Of a stretch of DNA of 64,000 nt, positions 17,658 to 26,336 are shown in pieces; position 1 is the first letter of the stretch; each line of letters begins with the position of its first letter. The notes beneath the pieces are model-generated. The model searched no databases, was not told the DNA's origin, and saw nothing but the letters and a program-made list of their open reading frames with translations. The stretch lies in NCBI GenBank assembly GCA_002409625.1, contig DHNY01000016.1:1-64000 (forward strand), written 5' to 3'. The stretch is from Anaerolineaceae bacterium UBA5404. GTDB lineage: Bacteria > Chloroflexota > Anaerolineae > Anaerolineales > Anaerolineaceae. Both the position numbers and the translations under genes were made by a program.

Positions 17658-19385
17658 GTGTCAAAAGAGAAACTAAATTTCGGCTCAGCTCAAAGTGGCG
17701 GTAAGGCATTTAGTTGGGGTGATGGTTTTGCGGTGCTTTTTGTGATCGTTTTGCTGTATCTTGGCGCGCGCCTGGCATTTAACGCGCCCGCAGAAATAAC
17801 CGGACCAGACATCTCGCTCGAACCCAAAGCCTTGCCATGGTACACCCTACTCTCAGTGGGGCGCATGCTTGCGGCGTATATCCTTTCGCTCCTTTTTACC
17901 ATGGTCTATGGCCGTTGGGCGGCATACAACAAACGCGCAGAAAAAATCCTTATGCCCCTTTTGGATGTTTTGCAGAGCGTGCCCATTCTGAGCTTTTTAC
18001 CTATCGTTTTGCTGGGGCTCAGCGCAGTTTTGCCCGAAAACATGGCTGCAGAAATTGCCTCCATCGTGCTCATTTTTACCAGTCAGGTTTGGAACCTGAC
18101 CTTTGCCTGGTATCAATCGCTTACCACCATTCCCAAAGAGTACAAAGAAGCCAGCAACATCTTCCGGTTGAACCGCTGGATGCGTTTCAAGAATCTTGAA
18201 TTGCCCTTTGGCATGATCAGCCTGGTGTGGAATAGCATGATGTCATGGGCGGGCGGTTGGTTTTTCTTGATGGCAGCGGAAATCTTTACCGTGGGCAAAA
18301 GGGACTTTCGCTTGCCTGGCTTGGGTGCCTATTTGCACGAAGCCGCGAACATGAACAACATTTCGGCTATTTTGTGGGGCATTTTTGCCTTGGTGGCAAC
18401 GGTGGTTGTGCTTGACCAATTGGTTTGGAACCCGCTATTAGCCTGGGCGGACAAATTTAAGGTGGAAATGGTCGAAAACGAAAATCCTCCTAAATCATGG
18501 TTTTATGACCTGATTAGCAAGGGCAAAATCCGCAATTGGCTTTATAGCAAGGTCTTTAATCCCTTAAGCAATAAGCTGGATGCTTTTATGATTCGCCGCT
18601 ATCCGATGAAAAGCGCGCCAGCAAAACCCAAAGCCTGGCAACGCGGGTTGAGGTACGTTGTTTTGGTTGTGGTTTTGGGTGGTCTGGGCTTTTTGATTGC
18701 GCAAGCGGTTTTGATGATGGTCAAGATTCCCGGCTTGACCTGGGGCGACATGGGTTTGGGTTTGCTTGCCACATTGGGTCGGGTTTTGCTTTCGCTGATT
18801 TTAGCGCTGGCGTGGACGGTGCCGCTTGGTGTTTATATTGGCACCAACCCCAAAGTCTCAGCCGTTTTGCAACCGATTGTGCAGGTTATGGCTTCGGTGC
18901 CAGCCACGGCGCTTTTCCCGGTGGTGCTATTGGTGATGATTAAATGGCCATCCGGGCTGGAAATGGCGGCTATCTTGCTGATGCTCATGGGAACGCAGTG
19001 GTATTTGCTGTTCAATATCATCGCCGGCGCGAGTGCCATCCCGCAAGACCTAAAACACACCGCCGAACTGATGGGGCTAAGCAAATGGGAACGTTGGAAG
19101 ACGCTCATTTTGCCAGCTATTTTCCCCTATCTCATTACCGGCGCGATTACCGCATCCGGAGGCGCTTGGAATGCCAGCATTGTGGCGGAATATCAGATTT
19201 TTGATGGCTCGGTGCTCAAGCTAAAAGGCATTGGGTCAATTATCTCTCATGCCACCGCGGAAGGTGATTATCCGCTCTTGCTCGCCTCAACCCTGGCGAT
19301 GATTTTGGCGGTTGTGCTTATCAACCGTTTGCTATGGCGCAAACTTTATTCCTTGGCTGAAGAAAAATATCGGATGGAGAACTAA
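17658..19385 (+). CDS. ABC transporter permease, two fused SsuC/NrtB-type units
   Basis: About 575 aa. Two BPD_transp_1 permease halves in one chain: the first about residues 60-270, the second about 370-570. EAA-type loops are seen as EYKEASNIFRLNRWMRFKNLELP and DLKHTAELMGLSKWERWKTLILP. About 12 membrane segments. The family imports anions such as nitrate, sulfonate or bicarbonate, but no solute-binding protein is encoded nearby. Start is uncertain: GTG 17658 has AAAGGG 8 nt upstream, GTG 17649 does not. The ATPase gene begins 1 nt after the stop. Confidence 0.88.
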   Translation: MSKEKLNFGSAQSGGKAFSWGDGFAVLFVIVLLYLGARLAFNAPAEITGPDISLEPKALPWYTLLSVGRMLAAYILSLLFTMVYGRWAAYNKRAEKILMPLLDVLQSVPILSFLPIVLLGLSAVLPENMAAEIASIVLIFTSQVWNLTFAWYQSLTTIPKEYKEASNIFRLNRWMRFKNLELPFGMISLVWNSMMSWAGGWFFLMAAEIFTVGKRDFRLPGLGAYLHEAANMNNISAILWGIFALVATVVVLDQLVWNPLLAWADKFKVEMVENENPPKSWFYDLISKGKIRNWLYSKVFNPLSNKLDAFMIRRYPMKSAPAKPKAWQRGLRYVVLVVVLGGLGFLIAQAVLMMVKIPGLTWGDMGLGLLATLGRVLLSLILALAWTVPLGVYIGTNPKVSAVLQPIVQVMASVPATALFPVVLLVMIKWPSGLEMAAILLMLMGTQWYLLFNIIAGASAIPQDLKHTAELMGLSKWERWKTLILPAIFPYLITGAITASGGAWNASIVAEYQIFDGSVLKLKGIGSIISHATAEGDYPLLLASTLAMILAVVLINRLLWRKLYSLAEEKYRMEN

Positions 19386-19386
19386 T

Positions 19387-20685
19387 ATGAATGACGCACT
19401 CTTGAAACTTGAAAACGTGTATATGGAATATGGCAGCGGTGCGCGTCGTTTTACCGCTGTTGAAAACATCAATCTTGACCTCAAGTCTGGCGAGTTTGCG
19501 GCATTGCTTGGTCCCAGTGGCTGTGGAAAAAGCACGCTGTTGCGCATTGTTACCGGATTGCAAGAAGCATCGCGCGGAAGGGTTTATTATCGCGGCGAGC
19601 CGCTGGTGGGCGTTAATCCTCACGCCGCCATTGTTTTTCAGAGTTTTGCTTTGTTCCCTTGGCTTTCTGTGCTTGAGAATGTAAGTCTTGCTCTCAAAAC
19701 AAAAGGCGTTCAAGAACCTGAGCGCAGCCAAAAAGCAATTGACCTCTTAGACCGGGTTGGTTTGGATGGCTTTGAGAGTGCTTATCCCCGTGAATTGTCT
19801 GGCGGGATGCGCCAGAAGGTGGGTTTCGCGCGGGCAATGGCTGTTGAGCCTGAGTTGTTGTGCTTGGATGAGCCTTTTTCGGCGCTGGATGTGCTCAGTG
19901 CCGAGTCTTTGCGGGGTGAACTTTTGGAACTGTGGGTTGGTGGCAAAATCCCAACCAAGGCGATTTTGATGGTGAGCCATAATATTGAAGAAGCGGTGTT
20001 GCTGGCGGATAGAGTTATTATTATGGATAAGGACCCAGGCAGGGTGATTGCGGATCTCCCTATTGACCTTGCGCATCCCCGCCAACGAAAATCACCGGAA
20101 TTTCAGGCGATTGTGGATATGGTGTATGGACTTCTGGCTGGGCAAACCAGGTCTGAGGTTGAAGAATTCGGTGTGGCACCGGGCGAACCGGGCATTACGC
20201 GCAAGTTGCCGTCCTTACCCATGAGCGATTTGGCGGGTATGTTGGAACACTTGTCAGAGCTTCCTGAAGGGAAAGCAGACATCTATAAGCTTGAAGAAGA
20301 ATTGGCAACTACCACGGACCATCTGCTGCTCCTCACAGAAACTGCTGAGCTTTTGGGATATGCCTCAATTGCCAAGGGTGATATTGCCATCACGCCATTG
20401 GGGCAGGCTTATGCTGACGCGAGCATTTTGGCAAGAAAAGAGATTTTTGCTTCAAGGGCGCGTCGATTGCCGCTTATTAAATGGCTCTTGCAAATGCTCC
20501 AAAATGCTGAAAATCAGCAGCTCAAGCGTAATGTGGTTAAAACTGCGCTAAGTTTGGAGTTCCCTGATGAAACTGCAGAACGCCAAATTGATACGCTGAT
20601 CAATTGGGGTCGTTACGGTGAAATTTTTGAGTATGATGACAAAACCGAGACGATTACGCTTGAAAACCAACGCTACAATAGCTAA
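19387..20685 (+). CDS. ABC transporter ATPase with C-terminal AAA-associated domain
   Basis: 432 aa. NrtD/SsuB-type ATPase: Walker A GPSGCGKST, Q-loop VFQSFALFPW, signature LSGGMRQKVGFARA, Walker B LLCLDEPFSALD, H-switch MVSHN (residues 1-260). A C-terminal extension of about 150 aa (SDLAGMLEHLSELPEGKADIY onward) matches the AAA-associated winged-helix-like domain found on such ATPases and may sense a signal. The ATG at 19387 has GGAG upstream. Pairs with the preceding fused permease; substrate unknown. Confidence 0.9.
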   Translation: MNDALLKLENVYMEYGSGARRFTAVENINLDLKSGEFAALLGPSGCGKSTLLRIVTGLQEASRGRVYYRGEPLVGVNPHAAIVFQSFALFPWLSVLENVSLALKTKGVQEPERSQKAIDLLDRVGLDGFESAYPRELSGGMRQKVGFARAMAVEPELLCLDEPFSALDVLSAESLRGELLELWVGGKIPTKAILMVSHNIEEAVLLADRVIIMDKDPGRVIADLPIDLAHPRQRKSPEFQAIVDMVYGLLAGQTRSEVEEFGVAPGEPGITRKLPSLPMSDLAGMLEHLSELPEGKADIYKLEEELATTTDHLLLLTETAELLGYASIAKGDIAITPLGQAYADASILARKEIFASRARRLPLIKWLLQMLQNAENQQLKRNVVKTALSLEFPDETAERQIDTLINWGRYGEIFEYDDKTETITLENQRYNS

Positions 20686-20805
20686 AAAACTGTTAAGCTG
20701 AGCGTTTGACCAAAGCCTACCCATTTTGGCTTTAAATAGGGGTACTTGGCGTTTAGCATTGGTGTTTTTACAAGCTCTTTGAAGCCACTAGCGGTACAAG
20801 CTCTC

Positions 20806-20832
20806 CCATATTCTTCCCGAATATGGCATAAT
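20806..20832 (+). promoter_or_regulatory. Palindromic operator at the promoter of the butyryl-CoA cluster
   Basis: A perfect inverted repeat CCATATTC-N5-GAATATGG (20806-20826) directly abuts a -10-like CATAAT (20827-20832), about 100 bp before the thiolase. Position between -35 and -10 suggests a repressor site. No regulator gene is adjacent. Confidence 0.55.
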
Positions 20833-20928
20833 ATCAAAGACATTAAAAATAACTTTAAAAGCCATCAAGATTGGCATCCTTTAATGTGCCACAGAATGGT
20901 TTTTTGAGATGAATGGAGAAGATTTATT

Positions 20929-22113
20929 ATGAGCAGAAAAGTATACATCGCAGGAGCAGTTCGTACAGCAATGGGCAGGTTTGGTGGTAGTTTGGCAGAT
21001 GTGCCAGCACCACAATTGGCAGAAATTGTTGTTCGTGAGGCCATGATTCGAGCTGGGGTGAAACCTGAGCAAGTCGATTTCGTTTATTTCGGACAAGTTT
21101 TACAGGCTGGCGTTGGTCAAAACGTGGCACGTCAGGCTGTTATTCGCTCTGGCATGCCTGTGCATGTGCCCGCCGTTACGGTTAATGTCGTTTGTGGTTC
21201 CGGGCTTGAATCGGTCAACCTTGCTGCGCGCATGATCCGAAGTGGCGAAGCTGACATTGTTGTTGCTGGTGGTGTGGAGAATATGTCTGCCGCGCCTTAC
21301 CTCCTAAAGCAAGGACGTTACGGCTATCGCATGGGTGACGGTAAGATTGTTGACTCGATGACAGCAGATGGTTTGACCGATATCTTTAGCGGTGACCATA
21401 TGGGTATTACTGCTGAGAATATCGTTGAGCAATGGGGTTTGACCCGCGAAGAGTTGGATGAGTTTGCCGCTGTTTCGCAGAACCGCGCTGCTCAGGCTCA
21501 GGCTGACGGCAAGTTTGTGGACGAAATTGTCCCAGTGATGGTTAAGGTCAAACGTGAAATGGTTGAATTCAAAGAAGATGAAGGTATTCGACCAGGTACA
21601 ACTGCTGAAGGTCTTGGCAAATTGCGACCAGCTTTCAAAGCCGATGGCATTGTAACCGCGGGCAACTCTTCAACCATCAATGATGGCGCCGCAGCAATGG
21701 TGCTGATTAGCGAAGAAAAAGCCAAAGAGCTTGGTGTGGTTCCACAGGTGGAATGGCTGGAAGGCGCTTTGCGTGGTGTTGAGCCCAGAATTATGGGTAT
21801 CGGACCTGTTGCTGCAACCCAAACTTTGCTCAATAAAATGGATGTGGAACTTTCAGACTTTGATTTGATCGAAGCAAATGAAGCTTTTGCAGCCCAATCG
21901 GTTGCCGTGCTCAAGGACCTCGGATTGGATCCCGAAAAAGTGAACGTCAACGGTGGCGCCATTGCCTTGGGTCACCCGGTTGGCGCATCTGGCGCGCGCA
22001 TTCTGGTGACCTTAATCCACGAGATGCAAAGAAGAGAGGATGCCAAATTGGGTCTTGCCACACTGTGTATTGGTGGTGGCATGGGCGTTGCGGCAGCTGT
22101 TCGAAAAGCCTAG
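20929..22113 (+). CDS. Acetyl-CoA C-acetyltransferase (thiolase)
   Basis: 394 aa thiolase. The acyl-accepting Cys is in VNVVCGSGLESV (near residue 89), the base His in GGAIALGHPVGASGARI, and the second Cys in LCIGGGMG. It condenses two acetyl-CoA to acetoacetyl-CoA or cleaves 3-ketoacyl-CoA. First gene of a run thiolase-crotonase-hydroxyacyl-CoA dehydrogenase with gaps of 42 and 9 bp. With the acyl-CoA dehydrogenase and ETF downstream, this supports butyryl-CoA formation or short-chain beta-oxidation. Confidence 0.95.
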   Translation: MSRKVYIAGAVRTAMGRFGGSLADVPAPQLAEIVVREAMIRAGVKPEQVDFVYFGQVLQAGVGQNVARQAVIRSGMPVHVPAVTVNVVCGSGLESVNLAARMIRSGEADIVVAGGVENMSAAPYLLKQGRYGYRMGDGKIVDSMTADGLTDIFSGDHMGITAENIVEQWGLTREELDEFAAVSQNRAAQAQADGKFVDEIVPVMVKVKREMVEFKEDEGIRPGTTAEGLGKLRPAFKADGIVTAGNSSTINDGAAAMVLISEEKAKELGVVPQVEWLEGALRGVEPRIMGIGPVAATQTLLNKMDVELSDFDLIEANEAFAAQSVAVLKDLGLDPEKVNVNGGAIALGHPVGASGARILVTLIHEMQRREDAKLGLATLCIGGGMGVAAAVRKA

Positions 22114-22155
22114 TGTCCTGCGTTTTGGCGCAGGTTTAATAAGAAAGGAAACGAC

Positions 22156-22935
22156 ATGGCAAAAGTTATCTTAAGCCAACAAGGCTATGTGGCGCTTGTT
22201 ACAATCAATCGCCCAGAGGCAATGAACGCTTTAAACCAGGAAGTGATTGAAGAACTGATTGAAGCCTTTGATTTAATAGACGTTGATCAAACCCGTTGTG
22301 TGATTATCACCGGTGCTGATGACCGCGCATTTGTGGCAGGTGCAGATATCGCCCAGATGAAGGATATGACCAGCGACGAAGCGCTCGCCTTTGCTGAATT
22401 AGGGCATGAGCTGATGGATGCCATTGAGTATTTCCCCATGCCGGTAATTGCCGCGGTAAATGGTTATGCTTTGGGTGGTGGCTGTGAGCTGGCTATGGCT
22501 TGCGATATCCGCATTTGTAGCGACAATGCCATTTTTGGGCAACCAGAGGTCGGCTTGGGCATTACCCCTGGCTTTGGTGGCACACAACGTTTACCGCGAT
22601 TGATTGGTTCCATGTCGGTTGCCAAGGAATTGCTCTATACCGGCAGAAGTGTGAAGGCGGACGAGGCATTGCGCATAGGTTTGGTGAGTGCAGTTTATCC
22701 GCAGGCTGAATTGCTTGACCAAGCCTGGAAGATGGCAAACCGCATTTCTGCAAACGCGCCCATTGCCGTTGAGCACACCAAAACAGGCGCAAATGCCACA
22801 ATGGAAGTTGGGCTTGAAGATGGATTGGATCTTGAAACCGAGCTGTTTAGCGAATGCTTTGACAGTGAAGATCAAAAGGAAGGCATGACTGCTTTCCTCG
22901 AAAAACGAAAAGAAAAAGATTTTAAGAATCGATAG
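22156..22935 (+). CDS. Enoyl-CoA hydratase (crotonase)
   Basis: 259 aa crotonase-fold enzyme. FVAGADIAQMKDM, the oxyanion hole NGYALGGGCELAMACDIRI with the catalytic Glu, and QPEVGLGITPGFGGTQRLPRL with the second Glu. It hydrates crotonyl-CoA to 3-hydroxybutyryl-CoA reversibly. Shine-Dalgarno AAGGAAA upstream. Lies between thiolase and dehydrogenase in one operon. Confidence 0.95.
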   Translation: MAKVILSQQGYVALVTINRPEAMNALNQEVIEELIEAFDLIDVDQTRCVIITGADDRAFVAGADIAQMKDMTSDEALAFAELGHELMDAIEYFPMPVIAAVNGYALGGGCELAMACDIRICSDNAIFGQPEVGLGITPGFGGTQRLPRLIGSMSVAKELLYTGRSVKADEALRIGLVSAVYPQAELLDQAWKMANRISANAPIAVEHTKTGANATMEVGLEDGLDLETELFSECFDSEDQKEGMTAFLEKRKEKDFKNR

Positions 22936-22944
22936 GAGACGCGA

Positions 22945-23781
22945 ATGAAAGTTGCTGTTATTGGTCCTGGAACCATGGGTTCTGGCATTGCTCAGGCTTT
23001 TGCACAGGTTGAAGGCTATGAGGTCGTTTTAGTGCACTATGCGCGTCTTGAACGCGCCCAACAAGGCATCGATGGCATTGTTAAAGGTCTACAAAAACGG
23101 GTTGATCGGGGCAAGATGGAGCAGGCTGCTGCCGATGCGATTGCTGCGCGATTGAAACCTGGTCTATACGAAGATTGCGCTGATGCCGACCTGATTATCG
23201 AGTCGGCTTCTGAAGATATGGCTACCAAAAAAGACACTTTTGCTAAGCTGGATCAAATTGCCAAGCCTGAATGTTTGTTTACAACAAATACTTCTTCATT
23301 GTCTATCAGCGAGCTTGCCAGTGGTATTGACCATGCTTTGGTAGGTATGCACTTTTTTAACCCCGCGCCAGTGATGAAACTGGTGGAGGTCATTCCTGGC
23401 TTAAATACACCGGAGGAATTGGTTGAAAAGGTAACCGCGATTGCCCAAGCGATTGGCAAGACCCCGGTTTTGGTGCAAGAAGGGCCTGGCTTTGTGGTCA
23501 ACCGCATTTTGGTGCCGATGATCAACGAAGCGATTGGCATTTTGGCGGATGGTTTGGCTTCACCCGAGGGCATCGACACCGCCATGAAACTGGGCGCGGC
23601 GCATCCCATGGGACCCCTGGAATTGGGCGACCTGGTTGGTTTGGATGTCTGTTTGGCGATTATGGAAGTCTTGCAGGCTGAAACCGGCGATCCCAAGTAT
23701 CGCCCTCATCCATTGCTGCGCAAAATGGTTCGTGGTGGCAAACTCGGCCGCAAGAGCGGTGAAGGCTTTTATAAGTATTAG
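22945..23781 (+). CDS. 3-hydroxybutyryl-CoA dehydrogenase
   Basis: 278 aa. Rossmann start [17 protein letters not shown], catalytic [15 protein letters not shown] with the active His, and [10 protein letters not shown] at the start of the C-terminal helical domain. Stand-alone HBD type, NAD(P)-dependent. The length matches clostridial Hbd. A strong terminator ends the operon here. Confidence 0.95.
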   Translation: MKVAVIGPGTMGSGIAQAFAQVEGYEVVLVHYARLERAQQGIDGIVKGLQKRVDRGKMEQAAADAIAARLKPGLYEDCADADLIIESASEDMATKKDTFAKLDQIAKPECLFTTNTSSLSISELASGIDHALVGMHFFNPAPVMKLVEVIPGLNTPEELVEKVTAIAQAIGKTPVLVQEGPGFVVNRILVPMINEAIGILADGLASPEGIDTAMKLGAAHPMGPLELGDLVGLDVCLAIMEVLQAETGDPKYRPHPLLRKMVRGGKLGRKSGEGFYKY

Positions 23782-23802
23782 ACCTTGTTTTACTTAAAAA
23801 AG

Positions 23803-23837
23803 AAAGAGAGCCAGGCTGTAATACCCTGGCTCTCTTT
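23803..23837 (+). terminator. Intrinsic terminator of the thiolase operon
   Basis: A 13-bp perfect stem (AAAGAGAGCCAGG with its complement), ending in TTT. Confidence 0.9.
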
Positions 23838-23855
23838 GTTGAATTAAGACATTGC

Positions 23856-24180
23856 TTATTTATATATATTCCAGACGAAAACGATTGGGAAGGTGATTTC
23901 AAAAAGCCCTTCATCCTCAACCGCTTGGCGCTCAAATGCACCAGCGTCACATTGACCGTCATCTCTGGGTTTTTCTCGTTGATCGAAGTTAACAGGATTC
24001 CAAAAAATCTGCGCATCAAATTCGACGTCCGGAAACTCACATCTAGTAGAGCTGAAATTGATAGCAGGCGATCCTTTTATGAGGGGCAGGCTTGGTGTTC
24101 GACCGCCATAATACCCAAGGCTTCCTAAGCCAACCTGAGAATGGTGGCTTAGCATGTCTCTTTCTGAATCGAAACCTCAA
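23856..24180 (-). pseudogene. 3' remnant of a parallel beta-helix surface protein (choice-of-anchor Q type)
   Basis: About 105 residues on the minus strand. They contain the hallmark end of polymorphic beta-helix surface proteins: LGYYGGRTPSLPLIKGSPAI, then DQR, and CDAGAFE. A short tail with hydrophobic FPIVFVW follows. In intact family members this block ends proteins of many hundreds of residues; here a stop lies just upstream and the rest is missing. It is most likely the decayed stump of a larger gene. The remaining sequence up to 24393 shows nothing else recognisable. Confidence 0.7.
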
Positions 24181-24327
24181 CTTTCATCTGAAAAAATGTT
24201 TCACCTACCAATTATCCAGTTTCCTGATTCCTTATAGCATATCCCTCCCTCTGATTGCATTTGCTACAAACCAGCTATTGTTCCTAAATCCCAACGAGGA
24301 TTTGCGCCCGAAATTTCAATCTTGGAC

Positions 24328-24333
24328 TATAAT
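24328..24333 (+). promoter_or_regulatory. -10 box upstream of the acyl-CoA dehydrogenase operon
   Basis: A perfect TATAAT about 60 bp before the start. No standard -35 is seen. An imperfect inverted repeat (GTGAG-GTGA-CTCGC) lies about 10 bp downstream and could be an operator. Confidence 0.4.
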
Positions 24334-24393
24334 AACAGGGCGTGAGGTGACTCGCGTTGTTAATGTTGACTACTAATTTATAAAGGATGGCTT

Positions 24394-25533
24394 ATGGATT
24401 TTTCCTTGACGAATGAATATGCAATGGCGCAAAAGCTCTTTAGAGACTTCGCGCAAAACGAGGTGGCACCTTTGGCTGAAGAGGTCGATGAAAATCATCG
24501 CTTCCCAACCGAGACTGTCGCCTTGATGCAAAAATACGGCTTTTTGGGCATCCCCTTCGCCAAAGAGTACGGTGGACAAGGTTGTGATTACCTCACCTAC
24601 GCTCTGGCGGTTGAGGAAATCTCAAAAGTTTGTGCCACAACTGGCGTGATCCTCTCGGCTCATACCTCTCTTTGCGCTGGCGCGATCAACAACTGGGGTA
24701 CTGAAGAGCAAAAGCAAAAATTCCTGCGTCCCTTGGTGGATGGCAGCAAACTTGGCGCTTTTGGTCTTACCGAACCTGAAGCCGGTACTGACGCTGCTGG
24801 TCAACAGACCAAAGCCGTGTTGGATGGCGACGAATGGGTGATCACTGGCAATAAAATCTTTATCACCAATGCCGGTGAAGCAGACACCTATGTCATCTTT
24901 GCGATGACCGATAAATCTGCCGGAACCCGTGGCATTACCGCTTTCATTATCGAAAAGGGCACGCCAGGTTTTGAATTTGGTATCAACGAAAAGAAGATGG
25001 GCATCCGTGGCTCAGCCACGCGTGAGCTAATCTTCCGCGATTGCCGCATTCCCAAAGACCAACTTTTGGGTCAGGAAGGCAAGGGCTTCGGCGTTGCTAT
25101 GAGCACGCTGGACGACGGCCGTATCGGTATCGCCGCGCAAGCTCTGGGTATTGCAGGTGGCGCGTTGGATAAGGTTGTGGCATACGTCAAGGAACGCAAG
25201 CAATTTGGCAGACCTATTTCCGCATTCCAGAACACCCAGTTCAAACTGGCTGAAATGAAGATAGAACTTGAAGCCGCCCGCTATTTGGTTTACCTGGCTG
25301 CCAGCAAGTACGACAAACGCGAAAAACACAGCGTTGAAGCCGCCATGGCCAAGCTCAAGGCCTCGCGTGTGGCTTCTTATGTCACCAACCTTGCTGTGCA
25401 ATTGCATGGTGGCTATGGTTACATCCAGGACTACGAAGTTGAACGCATGATGCGCGACGCGAAAATTACAGAAATCTATGAGGGCACCTCAGAAGTGATG
25501 TTGATGGTCGTTTCTGCTGCCCTTTTGAAGTAG
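24394..25533 (+). CDS. Acyl-CoA dehydrogenase (butyryl-CoA dehydrogenase-like)
   Basis: 379 aa flavoprotein of normal family length. Substrate and FAD segments AFGLTEPEAGTDA and WVITGNKIFITNAGEADTY, then RKQFGRPISAFQNTQFKLAEM, and C-terminal QLHGGYGYIQDYEVERMMRDAKITEIYEGTSE with the catalytic Glu. It interconverts crotonyl-CoA and butyryl-CoA, passing electrons through ETF, whose genes follow after 8 bp. The linkage to etfBA is typical of Bcd-Etf complexes. Confidence 0.95.
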   Translation: MDFSLTNEYAMAQKLFRDFAQNEVAPLAEEVDENHRFPTETVALMQKYGFLGIPFAKEYGGQGCDYLTYALAVEEISKVCATTGVILSAHTSLCAGAINNWGTEEQKQKFLRPLVDGSKLGAFGLTEPEAGTDAAGQQTKAVLDGDEWVITGNKIFITNAGEADTYVIFAMTDKSAGTRGITAFIIEKGTPGFEFGINEKKMGIRGSATRELIFRDCRIPKDQLLGQEGKGFGVAMSTLDDGRIGIAAQALGIAGGALDKVVAYVKERKQFGRPISAFQNTQFKLAEMKIELEAARYLVYLAASKYDKREKHSVEAAMAKLKASRVASYVTNLAVQLHGGYGYIQDYEVERMMRDAKITEIYEGTSEVMLMVVSAALLK

Positions 25534-25541
25534 AGGTGCTG

Positions 25542-26324
25542 ATGAAGATTATCGTTTGTATCAAACAAGTTCCCGATACGACTGAAGTACGGCTCGACCC
25601 CAAAACGGGTACGCTGATCCGTGAGGGTGTGCCCTCGATTATGAACCCTGATGATAAGTCGGGTCTCGAAGCCGCCTTGCGTCTTAAAGACGAACATGGC
25701 GCGCATGTTAGCGTGATTAGCATGGGTCCACCCCAAGCCAAAGAAATGCTGCGCGAAGCCCTGGCAATGGGTGCCGACGAAGCCTATTTAGTGACTGACC
25801 GCGCTTTTGCCGCTTCGGACACCTGGGCAACCTCAAGCATTTTGGCTGCCGCGATTAGCAAGCTGGACTATGACCTGATTATCACCGGTCGCCAGGCTAT
25901 TGACGGCGATACCGCCCAAGTTGGCCCTGAAATGGCTGAACACCTGGGCATCCCTAACGTGAGCTATGCTGAAGAAATCCAATTGGAAGAAGGCAGCATT
26001 TTGGTCAAGCGCCAGTTTGAAGATTTTTCACACATGGTGCGCGCTAAGTTCCCCGCTCTGATCACTGCCTTGGGCGAACTCAACACCCCACGCTATATGA
26101 CCCCCGGTGCTATTTTTGACGCATGGCGCAACAAAGAAATCACCGAATGGAACCGTGCGGATGTGCCCGTGGAAGATAGCAATATTGGCTATCGCGGCTC
26201 GCCAACCCGTGTTGCCAAATCTTTCCCCAAGACGATGAAATCGCCGGGTATGAAGATTGAAGAAGGCGTTGAAGAATCAGTTGAGTTCATCCTCGATAAA
26301 CTCAAAGAAAAGTATCTGCTCTAG
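25542..26324 (+). CDS. etfB: Electron transfer flavoprotein beta subunit
   Basis: 260 aa. IVCIKQVPDT at the N-terminus, NPDDKSGLEAALRLKD, and TGRQAIDGDTAQVGPEMAEHLG binding AMP/FAD. The NPDDK segment and the partner genes resemble clostridial Bcd-Etf systems, some of which bifurcate electrons between ferredoxin and crotonyl-CoA; that property is inference. The ATG at 25542 is chosen over GTG 25536 because AGAGG lies just upstream. Confidence 0.95.
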   Translation: MKIIVCIKQVPDTTEVRLDPKTGTLIREGVPSIMNPDDKSGLEAALRLKDEHGAHVSVISMGPPQAKEMLREALAMGADEAYLVTDRAFAASDTWATSSILAAAISKLDYDLIITGRQAIDGDTAQVGPEMAEHLGIPNVSYAEEIQLEEGSILVKRQFEDFSHMVRAKFPALITALGELNTPRYMTPGAIFDAWRNKEITEWNRADVPVEDSNIGYRGSPTRVAKSFPKTMKSPGMKIEEGVEESVEFILDKLKEKYLL

Positions 26325-26336
26325 GTGGAGGAAGTC

